The notes: generated by a model not told the origin, from the letters alone. 38,176 nucleotides of DNA from Tidjanibacter sp. (GCA_017503465.1 JAFVSY010000094.1:1-38176); one strand, 5' to 3'; shown: positions 18,987-27,429, counted from the first letter of the stretch. Made by a program: numbers and translations.

Positions 18987-20423
18987 CTAAACCTCCACTG
19001 CTTTGTAGCGAGGAACAAGCACCTTCATAATTACCCAACCGATGAGGTAGGCAACAGCGCAGAACGAGAACATAATCATATAGCCGGCCTCTTTGCCCTC
19101 AAAGCCGAAGAGTACCATACCGCTCGAAGCACTGAAATCAAACAGCGCACCTGCACCCTTCTGGATGAGGAACGAGCCGATACCACCAGCCATACCACCA
19201 ATACCGGTGATGGTAGCAATCATATTCTTGGGGAACATATCGCCAATGGTCGAGAACAAGTTTGCACTCCAAGCCTGGTGGCCTGCACCTGCGATACCAA
19301 TCAGCACTACGGGCCACCACATCGAAACGTGGGCCAAAGGCTGGGCTGCCAATGCTACCAGCGGGAAGAAGGCAAAAATCAACATAGCCAACATACGACC
19401 TGCGTAGGGGTTCATCTTCTTCTTATCCACAAACAAAGTGGGCAGATAGCCACCTGCGATAGAGGCCATCACGATGAGGTAGAGCAGACCAAGAGCCAAC
19501 TGGAATTTGATGTCGGTCGAAGCCAAGCCGTAGGTAGTCTTCAGGTAGGAAGGCATCCAGAACAAGAAGAACCACCAGACACCATCGGTCATAAACTTAC
19601 CAACGATGAAAGCCCAAGTCTGACGGAATTTGAAGCACTGCCACAGCGAAACCTTCTTGGCGGGAGCCTCCTCCACTGCGGGAGCAGCTTTCTCCTCCTC
19701 CACTACATCATCAGAAAGGATGTAGGCCAACTCAGCCTCATTCACTGCGGGGTTCTTCTCGGGTTTCTTGTAGATGAACTGCCAGAAGCCCATCCAGATG
19801 AAACCAAGACCACCAATGATGATGAAGGCAGCCTCCCAGCCCCATTTTGCAGCCAAAGGAGGAATGCAGAAGGGAGCGATGAGTGCGCCGATGGTCGAAC
19901 CTGCGTTGAAGATACTGGTTGCAAATGCACGGTCACGTTTGGGGAAATACTCGGCAGTAGCCTTGATTGCTGCGGGGAAGTTACCGGCCTCACCAAGTGC
20001 CAACACGCAGCGGGCAATGATGAAGAAGGTTGAACTAATCAGCGCAATGCGGGCGGTTGTTTCGGCCACGCTAACTGCTGCCAAATCCTCAATACCCACG
20101 ATGCTGCTGGTCAGAATACCGCACACTGCGTGGATACAAGCACCAAACGACCAAATGCCGATACTCCACATATAACCCTTCTTGGTGTCGAGCCAGTCTA
20201 CAAAGCGGCCGGCGAACAACATTGCAATCGCATAGAAGAGCGAGAAGATACCGGTGATGTTACCATAGTCCGAGTCGGTCCAGTGGAACTCGGGGCGAAT
20301 GAAGTCCTCGAAGGTGAGCGAAAGCACCTGACGGTCGAGGTAGTTTACGGTTGTTGCAAAGAACAACATTGCGCAAATCACCCAACGGTAGTTGGTTTTG
20401 CGTCCTGTTTGAATTTTACTCAT
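18987..20423 (-). CDS. exuT: MFS hexuronate transporter (ExuT-like, anion:cation symporter family)
   Basis: The 478-residue inner membrane protein probably imports hexuronates or unsaturated uronates with protons. It begins with a short charged tail and TM1 containing TTVNYLDRQVLSLTF, the signature of the ACS family, followed by about 12 hydrophobic segments. A central loop at about residues 215-250 carries an acidic/Ala-Pro stretch (EEEKAAPAVEEAPAKK) between TM6 and TM7 that is longer than I expect for the E. coli protein. RCVLALGEAGNFPAAIKATAEYFP is the conserved TM4-TM5 motif. It is the last gene of the kdg operon, after the DUF4861-like lipoprotein, and its context with kduI, kduD, kdgK and kdgA supports uronate uptake rather than sialate or phthalate. 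Confidence 0.88.
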   Translation of the reverse strand: MSKIQTGRKTNYRWVICAMLFFATTVNYLDRQVLSLTFEDFIRPEFHWTDSDYGNITGIFSLFYAIAMLFAGRFVDWLDTKKGYMWSIGIWSFGACIHAVCGILTSSIVGIEDLAAVSVAETTARIALISSTFFIIARCVLALGEAGNFPAAIKATAEYFPKRDRAFATSIFNAGSTIGALIAPFCIPPLAAKWGWEAAFIIIGGLGFIWMGFWQFIYKKPEKNPAVNEAELAYILSDDVVEEEKAAPAVEEAPAKKVSLWQCFKFRQTWAFIVGKFMTDGVWWFFLFWMPSYLKTTYGLASTDIKFQLALGLLYLIVMASIAGGYLPTLFVDKKKMNPYAGRMLAMLIFAFFPLVALAAQPLAHVSMWWPVVLIGIAGAGHQAWSANLFSTIGDMFPKNMIATITGIGGMAGGIGSFLIQKGAGALFDFSASSGMVLFGFEGKEAGYMIMFSFCAVAYLIGWVIMKVLVPRYKAVEV

Positions 20424-20480
20424 TAGTTTTAATAGTTTGATTTAGTATGGTTTTTCCTGATTATGCTGTACAGGCACGGT

Positions 20481-21701
20481 CTACTCTGCCACAACCTCCA
20501 CCTGCAGGGGAGCCTTCTTGGCAGCAACCACCTCGGCTACGAGTGCATCGAAAGCCTCTTTGGTCGGCACCTCCACGGCAGTAACCTTGTTCCACAAGCC
20601 ACCCCACCAGTAGGTAAGCACCTCGCCCTCGGAGAGAGTGTTGTAGACAGCAGCGTGGCCATAGGCACCTTTGGGTTTGTCGTCGCCCTTGTTCCAGAAT
20701 CGGTCCTCGGCACCCTCCCAACCCTCGGGGAAGTACATTGCCAGGTAGAGTTCGCCGGCCTCGGCGGGCTCAACGGGCTCTGCATAGGTAACATAGCCCT
20801 GCTCGGCATTGTAGGTGGTGCGGGGAGCCTTCTCGTGCAGCACAATACCACTCATAGCCTCATAGTCGCCCTCCGAGCCATTGTAGCAAACGGTGGTTTT
20901 GTTGAGGAACGAGCCGTGGTCGATGCTGATGGTGCGGGTTTCGGTCAGTGTGCGCTCACCGATGGTGGTGGGCAGGTAGGTCAGTTTGGCCGTAAAGCGC
21001 AACGGACCATTGTCCAAAATCTCGCACTCCGAGTAGCAGTAGGGATAAACGATGGTCTTACCGTCAAGCAGCGCAGTAGCACCTGCACCAAGGGTGGGAC
21101 CAACCTTGTAGGGGTCAAAGCCGTTACCGTGGTCGTTGTGGTACGACACCGAAGCAGCCAACTCCTTGGCAGCCTTCTTGTCGGTCTTCTTCAACTCGGC
21201 AATCTTTGCCCTCGTTTCGGGGTTGAGCTCAAGAGCGTAGCGAGCCTCCACAACGGGGAGTTCGGTGTTGTTCTTGAGCCAAACATCGTGGCCGAAAGCC
21301 CTCTCGCCGCTTGCCTGCAAAGCAGGGCCATAGGCACGGAAGGCAATCAGGTTGCTCTCCCAAGCGATGTCGTCTACCCTCTCGGGATATACCTTACCAC
21401 AAGCATAGGTCTGGTAGTCGGCAGTCTCTCCCTCCTTAACGGTGTAGATAACCTTAGCGGCACCCTCCACATCGGCACGGAAGATGAGTTTGCCATCGTG
21501 GGTGATTTGCGAAGGCACTTCCACGCCCTCGGCATCCACCACCACAAGGCCTGCACCCTCGGTCAGACCGAGCGCAGCAACCTCCACCTCCACCATCTCG
21601 CCCGAGCGAGCGGCATCGGTAGGGTTGGTTACAGCCACCTTAACACTCGGTGCGCTGCAACCAACCAACATAACCAAAAGCAATGTAAGCAGTGCTTTCA
21701 T
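20481..21701 (-). CDS. DUF4861-like lipoprotein of the uronate operon
   Basis: The 406-residue protein has a lipoprotein signal (MKALLTLLLVMLVGCS) with the lipidated cysteine at residue 15, so it is anchored in a membrane, most likely the outer one. The mature part resembles DUF4861 proteins often found with kduI/kduD in pectin and alginate loci; features include VPSQITHDGKLIFRADVE, YGPALQASGERAFGHDVWLK, YHNDHGNGFDPYKVGPTLGAG and DHGSFLNKTTVCYNG. The fold is probably all-beta and sugar-active, but no catalytic residues are assigned. It is placed between kduD (28-base gap) and exuT (57-base gap), so it probably acts on an oligouronide or binds it. Family assignment is from memory of these motifs. 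Confidence 0.72.
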   Translation of the reverse strand: MKALLTLLLVMLVGCSAPSVKVAVTNPTDAARSGEMVEVEVAALGLTEGAGLVVVDAEGVEVPSQITHDGKLIFRADVEGAAKVIYTVKEGETADYQTYACGKVYPERVDDIAWESNLIAFRAYGPALQASGERAFGHDVWLKNNTELPVVEARYALELNPETRAKIAELKKTDKKAAKELAASVSYHNDHGNGFDPYKVGPTLGAGATALLDGKTIVYPYCYSECEILDNGPLRFTAKLTYLPTTIGERTLTETRTISIDHGSFLNKTTVCYNGSEGDYEAMSGIVLHEKAPRTTYNAEQGYVTYAEPVEPAEAGELYLAMYFPEGWEGAEDRFWNKGDDKPKGAYGHAAVYNTLSEGEVLTYWWGGLWNKVTAVEVPTKEAFDALVAEVVAAKKAPLQVEVVAE

Positions 21702-21729
21702 AGTTGCAAAGAACGTCTTTGAGTTTCAA

Positions 21730-22533
21730 CTATTGGGGCTGCTTACCGAAGTATGCCAAGATACCGCCATCCACGTAGAGGATGTGGCCATTGACAGCAT
21801 TCGAAGCCTCCGAAGCCAGGAACACAGCAGGACCGGTCAGTTCTGAGGTCTCCAACCAGCGACCTGCGGGGGTCTTGGCGCGGATGAACGAATCGAAGGG
21901 GTGGCGGCTACCATCGGGCTGTACCTCGCGCAGAGGAGCAGTCTGGGGAGTAGTGATATAGCCGGGGCCGATACCGTTGCACTGGATGTTGTAGTGACCA
22001 TACTCCGAGCAGATGTTACGGGTGAGCATCTTCAAACCACCTTTGGCAGCAGCGTAAGCCGAAACGGTCTCACGACCCAACTCCGACATCATCGAGCAGA
22101 TGTTGATAATCTTACCGCTGCGTTTGGCCATCATTGCGGGCAGAACAGCCTTCGACACGATGAAAGGAGCATTCAAGTCAATATCAATAACCTTGCGGAA
22201 ATCGGCAGCCTCCATCTCGTGCATAGGGATACGGCGGATGATACCGGCGTTGTTCACCAAAATATCAATGGTGCCAACCTCCTCGGCAATCTTGGCAACC
22301 ATAGCCTGAACTGCGGGCTCATCGGTAACGTCGCAAACGTAGCCGTGGGCATCAATACCCTTCTCCTTGTAGGCAGCCATACCCTTGTCTACCAACTCCT
22401 GATTGATGTCGTTGAAGCAGATGGTTGCGCCCTGCTCTGCAAATGCCGAAGCGATAGCAAAACCGATACCATAGGAAGCACCTGTCACGAGGGCCACTTT
22501 ACCCTCCAAAGAAAAATTCAAGTAAGGATTCAT
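21730..22533 (-). CDS. kduD: 2-dehydro-3-deoxy-D-gluconate 5-dehydrogenase (SDR family)
   Basis: KduD interconverts 2,5-diketo-3-deoxygluconate and 2-keto-3-deoxygluconate with NAD(H) in the cytoplasm. The 267-residue protein is a classical short-chain dehydrogenase: nucleotide-binding TGASYGIG at residues 17-24, NNAG in VNNAGIIRR, the catalytic serine in NICSMMS, and YxxxK with Y160 and K164. It lies directly downstream of kduI, the preceding enzyme of the pathway. Gluconate 5-dehydrogenase is a close relative and a common alternative name; the neighbouring kduI and kdgK favour KduD. Confidence 0.92.
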   Translation of the reverse strand: MNPYLNFSLEGKVALVTGASYGIGFAIASAFAEQGATICFNDINQELVDKGMAAYKEKGIDAHGYVCDVTDEPAVQAMVAKIAEEVGTIDILVNNAGIIRRIPMHEMEAADFRKVIDIDLNAPFIVSKAVLPAMMAKRSGKIINICSMMSELGRETVSAYAAAKGGLKMLTRNICSEYGHYNIQCNGIGPGYITTPQTAPLREVQPDGSRHPFDSFIRAKTPAGRWLETSELTGPAVFLASEASNAVNGHILYVDGGILAYFGKQPQ

Positions 22534-22603
22534 AATCTTTGTGTTTGTTTAGTTATTTGTTTGATTGATTTTCTTATTTCTACAATCTACTCTCTCTTCC
22601 ACC

Positions 22604-23449
22604 CTATTTCAGGTCGGTAATGAGCGAGAAGTCTTGGTCGCCATAGTCGAGGTTCTCACCACCCATACCCCAAATGAAGGTGTAGTTGTTGGTGGCAGCA
22701 GCCGAGTGGATACTCCACTCAGGCGACAACACGGCCTGGTCGCCCTTCATCCAGATGTGGCGGGTCTCGTCTACCTCACCCATAAAGTGGCAGATGGCCT
22801 GGTCCTCGGGAATATCGAAGTAGAAATATGCCTCCATCCTGCGCGAGTGAACGTGAGCAGGCATAGTGTTCCAAACGCTATCGGGAGCAAGTTCGGTCAT
22901 ACCCGTCTGCAACTGGCAGGTGGGAAGCACCTGATTTACAATCATCTTGTTGATGTTGCGGTCGTTGGAGCCTTCGAGCGAGCCCATATGAGCCACGATG
23001 GCGTTCTCTTTGGTAATCTTCTTGTCGGGGTAGTTGCGGTGAGCAGTGAGCGAGTTGAAGTAGAACTTGGCGGGAACGCTCTCGTCTGCGCTCTCAAAGT
23101 ATACCTCCCTATCGCCCGAGCCGAGGTAGAGTGCCTCCTTGTAGTCCAGCTCGAACACATCGTTACCAACGCGCACGATACCTTTACCCTTGCCTACGTT
23201 GAAGATACCCAACTCCCTGCGAGTGAGGAAGTAGGGAGCCTTCAAGGGGTCAATAGCCTCCAGCTTGAGGCTCTCGCCCACGGGCATTGCACCACCAACA
23301 ACCATACGGTCATACATCGAGTAGACCATATTAACCTCGTTTGCGACGAAGAGAGTCTCAATCAGAAAATCCCTACGAAGGCGTTTGGTGTCATAACTTT
23401 TTGCATCCTCGGGGTGGGCTGCATAGCGAATTTCATAGTTTGTTTTCAT
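22604..23449 (-). CDS. kduI: 5-dehydro-4-deoxy-D-glucuronate isomerase
   Basis: KduI isomerises 5-keto-4-deoxyuronate, released from unsaturated pectin oligosaccharides, to 2,5-diketo-3-deoxygluconate. The 281-residue cupin contains the metal site: H199 and H201 in MPAHVHSRRMEAYFYF, E206, and H248 in LSPEWSIHSA. The N-terminus MKTNYEIRYAAHPEDAKSYDTKRLR is typical. It sits between kdgA and kduD, so the operon order is not pathway order, but all steps are present. Confidence 0.97.
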   Translation of the reverse strand: MKTNYEIRYAAHPEDAKSYDTKRLRRDFLIETLFVANEVNMVYSMYDRMVVGGAMPVGESLKLEAIDPLKAPYFLTRRELGIFNVGKGKGIVRVGNDVFELDYKEALYLGSGDREVYFESADESVPAKFYFNSLTAHRNYPDKKITKENAIVAHMGSLEGSNDRNINKMIVNQVLPTCQLQTGMTELAPDSVWNTMPAHVHSRRMEAYFYFDIPEDQAICHFMGEVDETRHIWMKGDQAVLSPEWSIHSAAATNNYTFIWGMGGENLDYGDQDFSLITDLK

Positions 23450-23499
23450 AATTCTCTTATTAAGTTTTTAGGTTAAATCACGCTTACGTTTTCTCTCCA

Positions 23500-24171
23500 C
23501 TATTTCCTGCAAGCAGCCACAATAGCCAGAGCCTCACGGCACTTGTCGGTTACTGCCTGCCAGTTGCCTGCCTTCAGGTCGGCCTTGGGGAAGAGTTTGG
23601 AACCCATACCCACGCAGAACACACCCGAAGCAAACCACTTGCTCAAATTCTCCTCGGTGGGCTCAACAGCACCGGTGGCCATAATGTTTGCCCAAGGCAG
23701 AGGAGCCTTGATGTTCTTCACGAAGTCGGGACCGCCCACGCAACCTGCGGGGAAGATTTTGGTTACATCGCAACCAAGTTCCTGTGCGTAGCTAATCTCG
23801 GTAACGGTGCCACATCCGGGCACGTAGGGCACCAAGTGGCGGTTGCAGAGTTTTGCAACCTCGGGATTCATACAGGGACCCACGATGAAGTTGGCACCAT
23901 ACTGGATGTAGAGTGCTGCGGTGGGTGCATCCACAATCGAGCCCACACCCAAAATCATCTCGGGGCACTCCTTGAGCGAGTATTTCATCAGCTCGGCAAA
24001 CACCTCGGCAGCGAAGTCGCCACGGTTGGTGAACTCAAACACGCGCACACCACCCTCGTAGCAAGCCTTCAAAACCTGTTTCGACACCTCCACGTTGGAG
24101 TCGTAGAACACAGGCACCATACCGGTTGCCTGCATTGCGGCCATAACGGCCATCTTATTAAATTTTGCCAT
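23500..24171 (-). CDS. kdgA: Bifunctional KDPG/KHG aldolase
   Basis: This class I aldolase cleaves 2-keto-3-deoxy-6-phosphogluconate to pyruvate and glyceraldehyde 3-phosphate. The 223-residue protein has the conserved glutamate in VFEFTNRGD (E46), the phosphate-binding loop VGPCMNPEVAKLCN, and the Schiff-base lysine K138 in DVTKIFPA. It follows kdgK on the same strand after 83 bases and supplies the next step after the kinase. The 83-base gap holds no clear promoter. Confidence 0.95.
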   Translation of the reverse strand: MAKFNKMAVMAAMQATGMVPVFYDSNVEVSKQVLKACYEGGVRVFEFTNRGDFAAEVFAELMKYSLKECPEMILGVGSIVDAPTAALYIQYGANFIVGPCMNPEVAKLCNRHLVPYVPGCGTVTEISYAQELGCDVTKIFPAGCVGGPDFVKNIKAPLPWANIMATGAVEPTEENLSKWFASGVFCVGMGSKLFPKADLKAGNWQAVTDKCREALAIVAACRK

Positions 24172-24254
24172 ACCTTTATATAGTATTCTTAACTCTTGAA
24201 TTTACCTTACAAAGCGTTTCGTTTTTTGTAGTGCAACAGCCCTTTGCGCGCAGA

Positions 24255-25277
24255 CTACCTCTGAACACGACCACTGCCATCACCACCGGCCAAAGCCTCC
24301 ACCTCATCAACCGACACAAGGTTGTAGTCGCCATTGATGGTGTGTTTGAGAGCCGAAGCAGCCACTGCAAACTCCAAAGCCTCGCCCTGGGTGGGTTTGG
24401 TCAGCAGACCGTGAATCATACCGCCGCTGAACGAGTCGCCACCACCTACCCTATCAACGATGGGCAGAATGTCGTAGCGTTTGCTCACGTAGAACTCCTC
24501 GCCATTGTAAATCATAGCCTTCCAGCCGTTGTGGCTTGCCGACAGCGACTCCCTCAGAGTGGAAATCACATACTTGAAGCCAAACTCCTTCTTCATCTGC
24601 TCGAAGATGGCCTTGTAGCCCTCGGCATCGGTCTTACCACCCTCCACATCTGCATCGGGTTTGAAGCCCAAGCACAACTCTGCATCCTCCTCGTTACCAA
24701 TGCAAACATCAACATACTGCATCAAGGGGCGCATAATCGACTGTGCCTTCTCTTTGGTCCAGAGTTTCTTGCGGAAGTTGAGGTCCACCGACACGGTAGC
24801 ACCGTGGCGTTTTGCAGCCTCGCAAGCGAGTTTGGTCAGTTCGGCAGCCTTATCGGAGATTGCGGGGGTGATGCCCGACCAGTGGAACCAATCGGCACCC
24901 TCCATAATTGCGTCAAAGTCGAAGTCCTCGATGTTGGCCTCTGCAATGGCCGAGTGAGCACGGTCGTAGATAACCTTGCTGGGGCGCATAGCCGAGCCAC
25001 TCTCAAGGTAGTAGATACCGAGGCGGTCGCCACCACGAGCGATGAAGTCGGTCTTAACACCATAGCGGCGCAGGGAGTTGAGTGCCGACTGACCAATCTC
25101 GTGTTTGGGCAGTTTGGTAACAAAGTAGGCATCGTGTCCATAGTTGGCACAGCTTACAGCCACATTGGCCTCGCCACCACCATAAACCACGTCAAAACGG
25201 TCTGCCTGAACAAAACGGTTGTTCTGTCCTGCGGGCGACAGACGCAACATAATCTCACCAAAAGTTACGATTTTCAT
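24255..25277 (-). CDS. kdgK: 2-keto-3-deoxygluconate kinase (PfkB family)
   Basis: KdgK phosphorylates 2-keto-3-deoxygluconate to KDPG with ATP. The 340-residue ribokinase-family protein has the N-terminal MKIVTFGEIMLRLSPAG, the GGGEANVAVSCANYG signature (PfkB motif 1), and the C-terminal DRVGGGDSFSGG with the catalytic base D281. YYLESGSAMRPSKVIYDRAHSA is typical of KDG kinases. It is the first gene of the six-gene operon and is divergent from the LacI-family regulator, with the palindromic operator between them. Some PfkB kinases in these loci act on related sugars, but the neighbours fix the role. Confidence 0.94.
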   Translation of the reverse strand: MKIVTFGEIMLRLSPAGQNNRFVQADRFDVVYGGGEANVAVSCANYGHDAYFVTKLPKHEIGQSALNSLRRYGVKTDFIARGGDRLGIYYLESGSAMRPSKVIYDRAHSAIAEANIEDFDFDAIMEGADWFHWSGITPAISDKAAELTKLACEAAKRHGATVSVDLNFRKKLWTKEKAQSIMRPLMQYVDVCIGNEEDAELCLGFKPDADVEGGKTDAEGYKAIFEQMKKEFGFKYVISTLRESLSASHNGWKAMIYNGEEFYVSKRYDILPIVDRVGGGDSFSGGMIHGLLTKPTQGEALEFAVAASALKHTINGDYNLVSVDEVEALAGGDGSGRVQR

Positions 25278-25336
25278 AGTAATAAAAGTGTTTATTGTAA
25301 TGAGTTTGTAGAAAATTAGTCAAAATTAACCGACTA

Positions 25337-25344
25337 CAAATATA
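25337..25344 (-). promoter_or_regulatory. -7 box of the kdg operon promoter
   Basis: TATATTTG on the minus strand is an exact match to TAnnTTTG, 59 bases before the kdgK start codon. There is no TTG 19-21 bases upstream; that position falls inside the palindrome at 25358-25379. Confidence 0.6.
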
Positions 25345-25357
25345 CAATTTTTTTCTT

Positions 25358-25379
25358 ATTTCGTGTACGTACACGAAAT
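25358..25379. promoter_or_regulatory. 22-base perfect palindrome, likely operator of the LacI-family regulator
   Basis: The half site is ATTTCGTGTAC and the second half is its exact reverse complement, centred on CG between 25368 and 25369. A central CpG in a symmetric site of this size is what LacI-family proteins bind. It lies between divergent kdgK and the regulator, over the -33 region of both promoters, so binding would block both. Confidence 0.8.
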
Positions 25380-25396
25380 TTTCTGCAATATTTTTG

Positions 25397-25404
25397 TATC
25401 TTTG
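25397..25404 (+). promoter_or_regulatory. -7 box of the LacI-family regulator gene
   Basis: TATCTTTG is an exact match to TAnnTTTG, 30 bases before the start codon at 25435. The expected -33 position overlaps the palindrome at 25358-25379. Confidence 0.6.
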
Positions 25405-25434
25405 TGTTAGAAAATAGCACAAATTTGATAATCG

Positions 25435-26505
25435 ATGCAGACAAAAAAGGTTACCGTCAAGGATATTGCCCGCCTTTCGGGGCTCTCGATTGGCACCGTA
25501 GACAGGGTTATGCACAACCGCAGCGGAGTGGCCGAAGAGAGCCGCCGCAAGGTTATGGAGGCGATGGAGAGTTTGGGCTACACGCTCAACACCAACGCAT
25601 CCCTGCTGGCCAACAAGAAGCACTACCGCATCTGTTGCCTGTTGCCCTCGTTTGAGAGTGGCGACTACTGGGAGTTGGTCTACAACGCCGTGGCGAGTGC
25701 ACAGCGAGATGCCGAGGGCTACAACCTCTCCATCGAAACGCTAACCTACAATCAGTTCTCGCGCGAGGAGTTTATCGAAGCGGTTGAACGGCTCAAAGCC
25801 AACCTGCCACAGGCGGTAATCGTTGCCCCCATCTATCGCAACGACACCATCGAACTCGGCCACTATCTCAAGGAGAAGGGGGTGCCAATGGTATTCATTG
25901 ACTCCAAGGTGAGCGAGGCCGACTATTTGGCCTACTATGGTATCCCAATGTGGGAGAGTGGCTACCTGGCTGCCTCGTTGCTGCTGGGCGATGAGCCCCC
26001 GCAGAGCATCGTGAACTTTCGCATCGAGCGTGGTGGAGGCATCACGGACAACCCCACCCTCGCCCGCCGACACGGCTTCACCGACTATGTGTCGGAAAAC
26101 CTACCCGAACTGCGCATCTACAACGAGTTTCTGCGCCCGCACGACAAGGAGCACAACTTTGCCGTTATGGACAAGTTCTTCGCCGCACACCCCGACATTC
26201 GCCACATTGTTACCTTCAACTCGCGCGTGCACCTGATTGCCGACTACATCACCACGCGTGGGCTCAAGGGTATGTCGGTGCTTGGATTTGACATCTTGGG
26301 GCAGAACATCAAGGCTGTGCAGGAGGGTGTGGTCAAATACCTCATTGTGCAGCGCACGCAGGTGCAACTGCGCCGCGGAGTGAATGCTCTGGCCGAGTGG
26401 CTTGCTTTTGGTACCATACCGCCGCTGAAGGACAACTATATGCCTATGGACATCCTGGTGAAGGAGAACATCAACTTCTACTCGGAACTCTACAAAGACA
26501 ACTAA
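25435..26505 (+). CDS. LacI-family transcriptional regulator
   Basis: The 356-residue protein has an N-terminal helix-turn-helix and hinge of the LacI type (VTVKDIARLSGLSIGTVDRVMHNRSGV at about residues 6-32, then SLGYTLNTNASLLANKK), followed by a periplasmic-binding-protein-like sensor domain (for example ICCLLPSFESGDYWELV, VIVAPIYRNDTIEL, VLGFDILGQN). GTVDRVMHNR rather than the usual TVSRVLN places it in the subgroup common in Bacteroidetes. It is divergent from the kdg operon with a palindromic operator between them, so it most likely represses or activates that operon in response to a uronate intermediate and controls itself. The ligand is not known from sequence. Confidence 0.92.
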   Translation: MQTKKVTVKDIARLSGLSIGTVDRVMHNRSGVAEESRRKVMEAMESLGYTLNTNASLLANKKHYRICCLLPSFESGDYWELVYNAVASAQRDAEGYNLSIETLTYNQFSREEFIEAVERLKANLPQAVIVAPIYRNDTIELGHYLKEKGVPMVFIDSKVSEADYLAYYGIPMWESGYLAASLLLGDEPPQSIVNFRIERGGGITDNPTLARRHGFTDYVSENLPELRIYNEFLRPHDKEHNFAVMDKFFAAHPDIRHIVTFNSRVHLIADYITTRGLKGMSVLGFDILGQNIKAVQEGVVKYLIVQRTQVQLRRGVNALAEWLAFGTIPPLKDNYMPMDILVKENINFYSELYKDN

Positions 26506-26539
26506 CAAACGCCCTCTTGGGTGGTCATAGACAAAACGT

Positions 26540-26573
26540 AAGCGGGGTTGCCAATCGGTTGGCACCCCCGCTT
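26540..26573. terminator. Hairpin between convergent genes, possible weak terminator
   Basis: Arms 26540-26554 and 26559-26573 pair over 15 positions with one mismatch (core GCGGGG.TGCCAA/TTGGCA.CCCCGC) and a 4-base loop. It lies between the convergent regulator and SGNH hydrolase genes, where a terminator is expected, but there is no T tract on the plus strand and only a short interrupted one on the minus strand. Confidence 0.4.
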
Positions 26574-26595
26574 GTCATTCAATCAGCACTATTTA

Positions 26596-26616
26596 CTGAT
26601 AACTGACAACTGACAA
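26596..26616. repeat. Three tandem heptamers CTGA(T/C)AA
   Basis: CTGATAA, CTGACAA, CTGACAA in a row, just beyond the stop codon of the SGNH hydrolase. No function is apparent. Confidence 0.7.
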
Positions 26617-26619
26617 CCA

Positions 26620-27294
26620 TTATCGGTTGAGGGTTTTCAGCAACAGGTCCTCCATTATGAGGTAGCCCTCCACGTTGGGATGGCAACCATCGGGGCTCCA
26701 TTTGGCAGGCAGACCACCCTCCTCATCGGTCAGGGCCGAGTGGTAGTCCACATAGGGGTAGCCCTTCGTTGCGGCATACTCCTTAATCATCGCATTGAGT
26801 TGCTTGATGATTGGAGCAGGCTCCACCTCAGGCCTCCACTTATATGCCTTGCAGGGCAACACCGAGCACAGCACCACCCCAATACCGTTGTGTTCGGCAA
26901 GTTCGCACATCGAAATGATGTTTTCCAAAATGTGGGGCAGAGTAATGGGGCCGTTGTTGAGTGCTATGTCGTTGGTACCGGCCAAAATCACAACCTTCTT
27001 GGGGTGGAGCGCAAGCACATCCGCACGGAAACGCACCAACATTTGTGAGGTAGTCTGGCCGCTGATACCACGCCCGGCAAAGTTGTGCTCGGCAAAAAAC
27101 TCGGGGCGGAATTTGGCCCAATTATCCGTGATGGAATTACCCATAAAGACCACTTCGGGAGCCTGTGCGAGAGCCTTGTTTGCCTCCTCGTAGCGATAGA
27201 ATTGCGCCCAATCTTTCTTGGGTGCTTGTGCCTCTGCGACCACGACCGTAAGCAGGGCCGCAAACGCAAAAATTGTTCGTTTCAGCATTTTCAT
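26620..27294 (-). CDS. Secreted SGNH/GDSL-family hydrolase (probable carbohydrate esterase)
   Basis: The 224-residue protein has a signal peptide (MKMLKRTIFAFAALLTVVVAEAQ; a start two codons later is also possible) and the four SGNH blocks: GNSIT with the nucleophile serine S54, GRGISGQ with the oxyanion glycine, GTNDI with the asparagine, and DGCHPN with the catalytic Asp and His. It resembles bacterial acetylesterases that remove acetyl groups from plant polysaccharides. Next to a pectate lyase and a uronate operon, a pectin or xylan deacetylase is plausible, but the substrate is inference. It is divergent from a TonB-dependent receptor with matching promoters back to back. Confidence 0.9.
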   Translation of the reverse strand: MKMLKRTIFAFAALLTVVVAEAQAPKKDWAQFYRYEEANKALAQAPEVVFMGNSITDNWAKFRPEFFAEHNFAGRGISGQTTSQMLVRFRADVLALHPKKVVILAGTNDIALNNGPITLPHILENIISMCELAEHNGIGVVLCSVLPCKAYKWRPEVEPAPIIKQLNAMIKEYAATKGYPYVDYHSALTDEEGGLPAKWSPDGCHPNVEGYLIMEDLLLKTLNR

Positions 27295-27322
27295 ACCTTT
27301 CTAATCATTAGATAATTTTCCA

Positions 27323-27353
27323 CAAATATACATTTTTGTGTGAAAAATCACAA
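27323..27353 (-). promoter_or_regulatory. Bacteroidetes-type promoter of the SGNH hydrolase
   Basis: On the minus strand TTG (27353-27351), exactly 20 bases, then TATATTTG (27330-27323), a full match. The start codon is 28 bases beyond the -7 box. Confidence 0.75.
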
Positions 27354-27363
27354 CAATTTGGTA

Positions 27364-27394
27364 TTGCACAACTTTGTGGTTTGAAATATTTTTG
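27364..27394 (+). promoter_or_regulatory. Bacteroidetes-type promoter of the TonB-dependent receptor
   Basis: TTG (27364-27366), exactly 20 bases, then TATTTTTG (27387-27394), a full match. Its -33 box is only 10 bases from the -33 box of the divergent SGNH hydrolase promoter, so one bound protein could affect both. Confidence 0.75.
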
Positions 27395-27429
27395 CACCCG
27401 AATTTGAAACAAGACACAACAAACACGAT

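Noticed and set aside
18759..20033. 424-codon plus-strand open frame overlapping xseB and exuT
   Set aside because: It starts inside xseB in another frame, passes through the terminator and is antisense to exuT.
24172..24254. Possible promoter or leader element in the 83-base gap between kdgK and kdgA
   Set aside because: No TAnnTTTG, strong hairpin or riboswitch-like structure was seen; simple cotranscription is enough.
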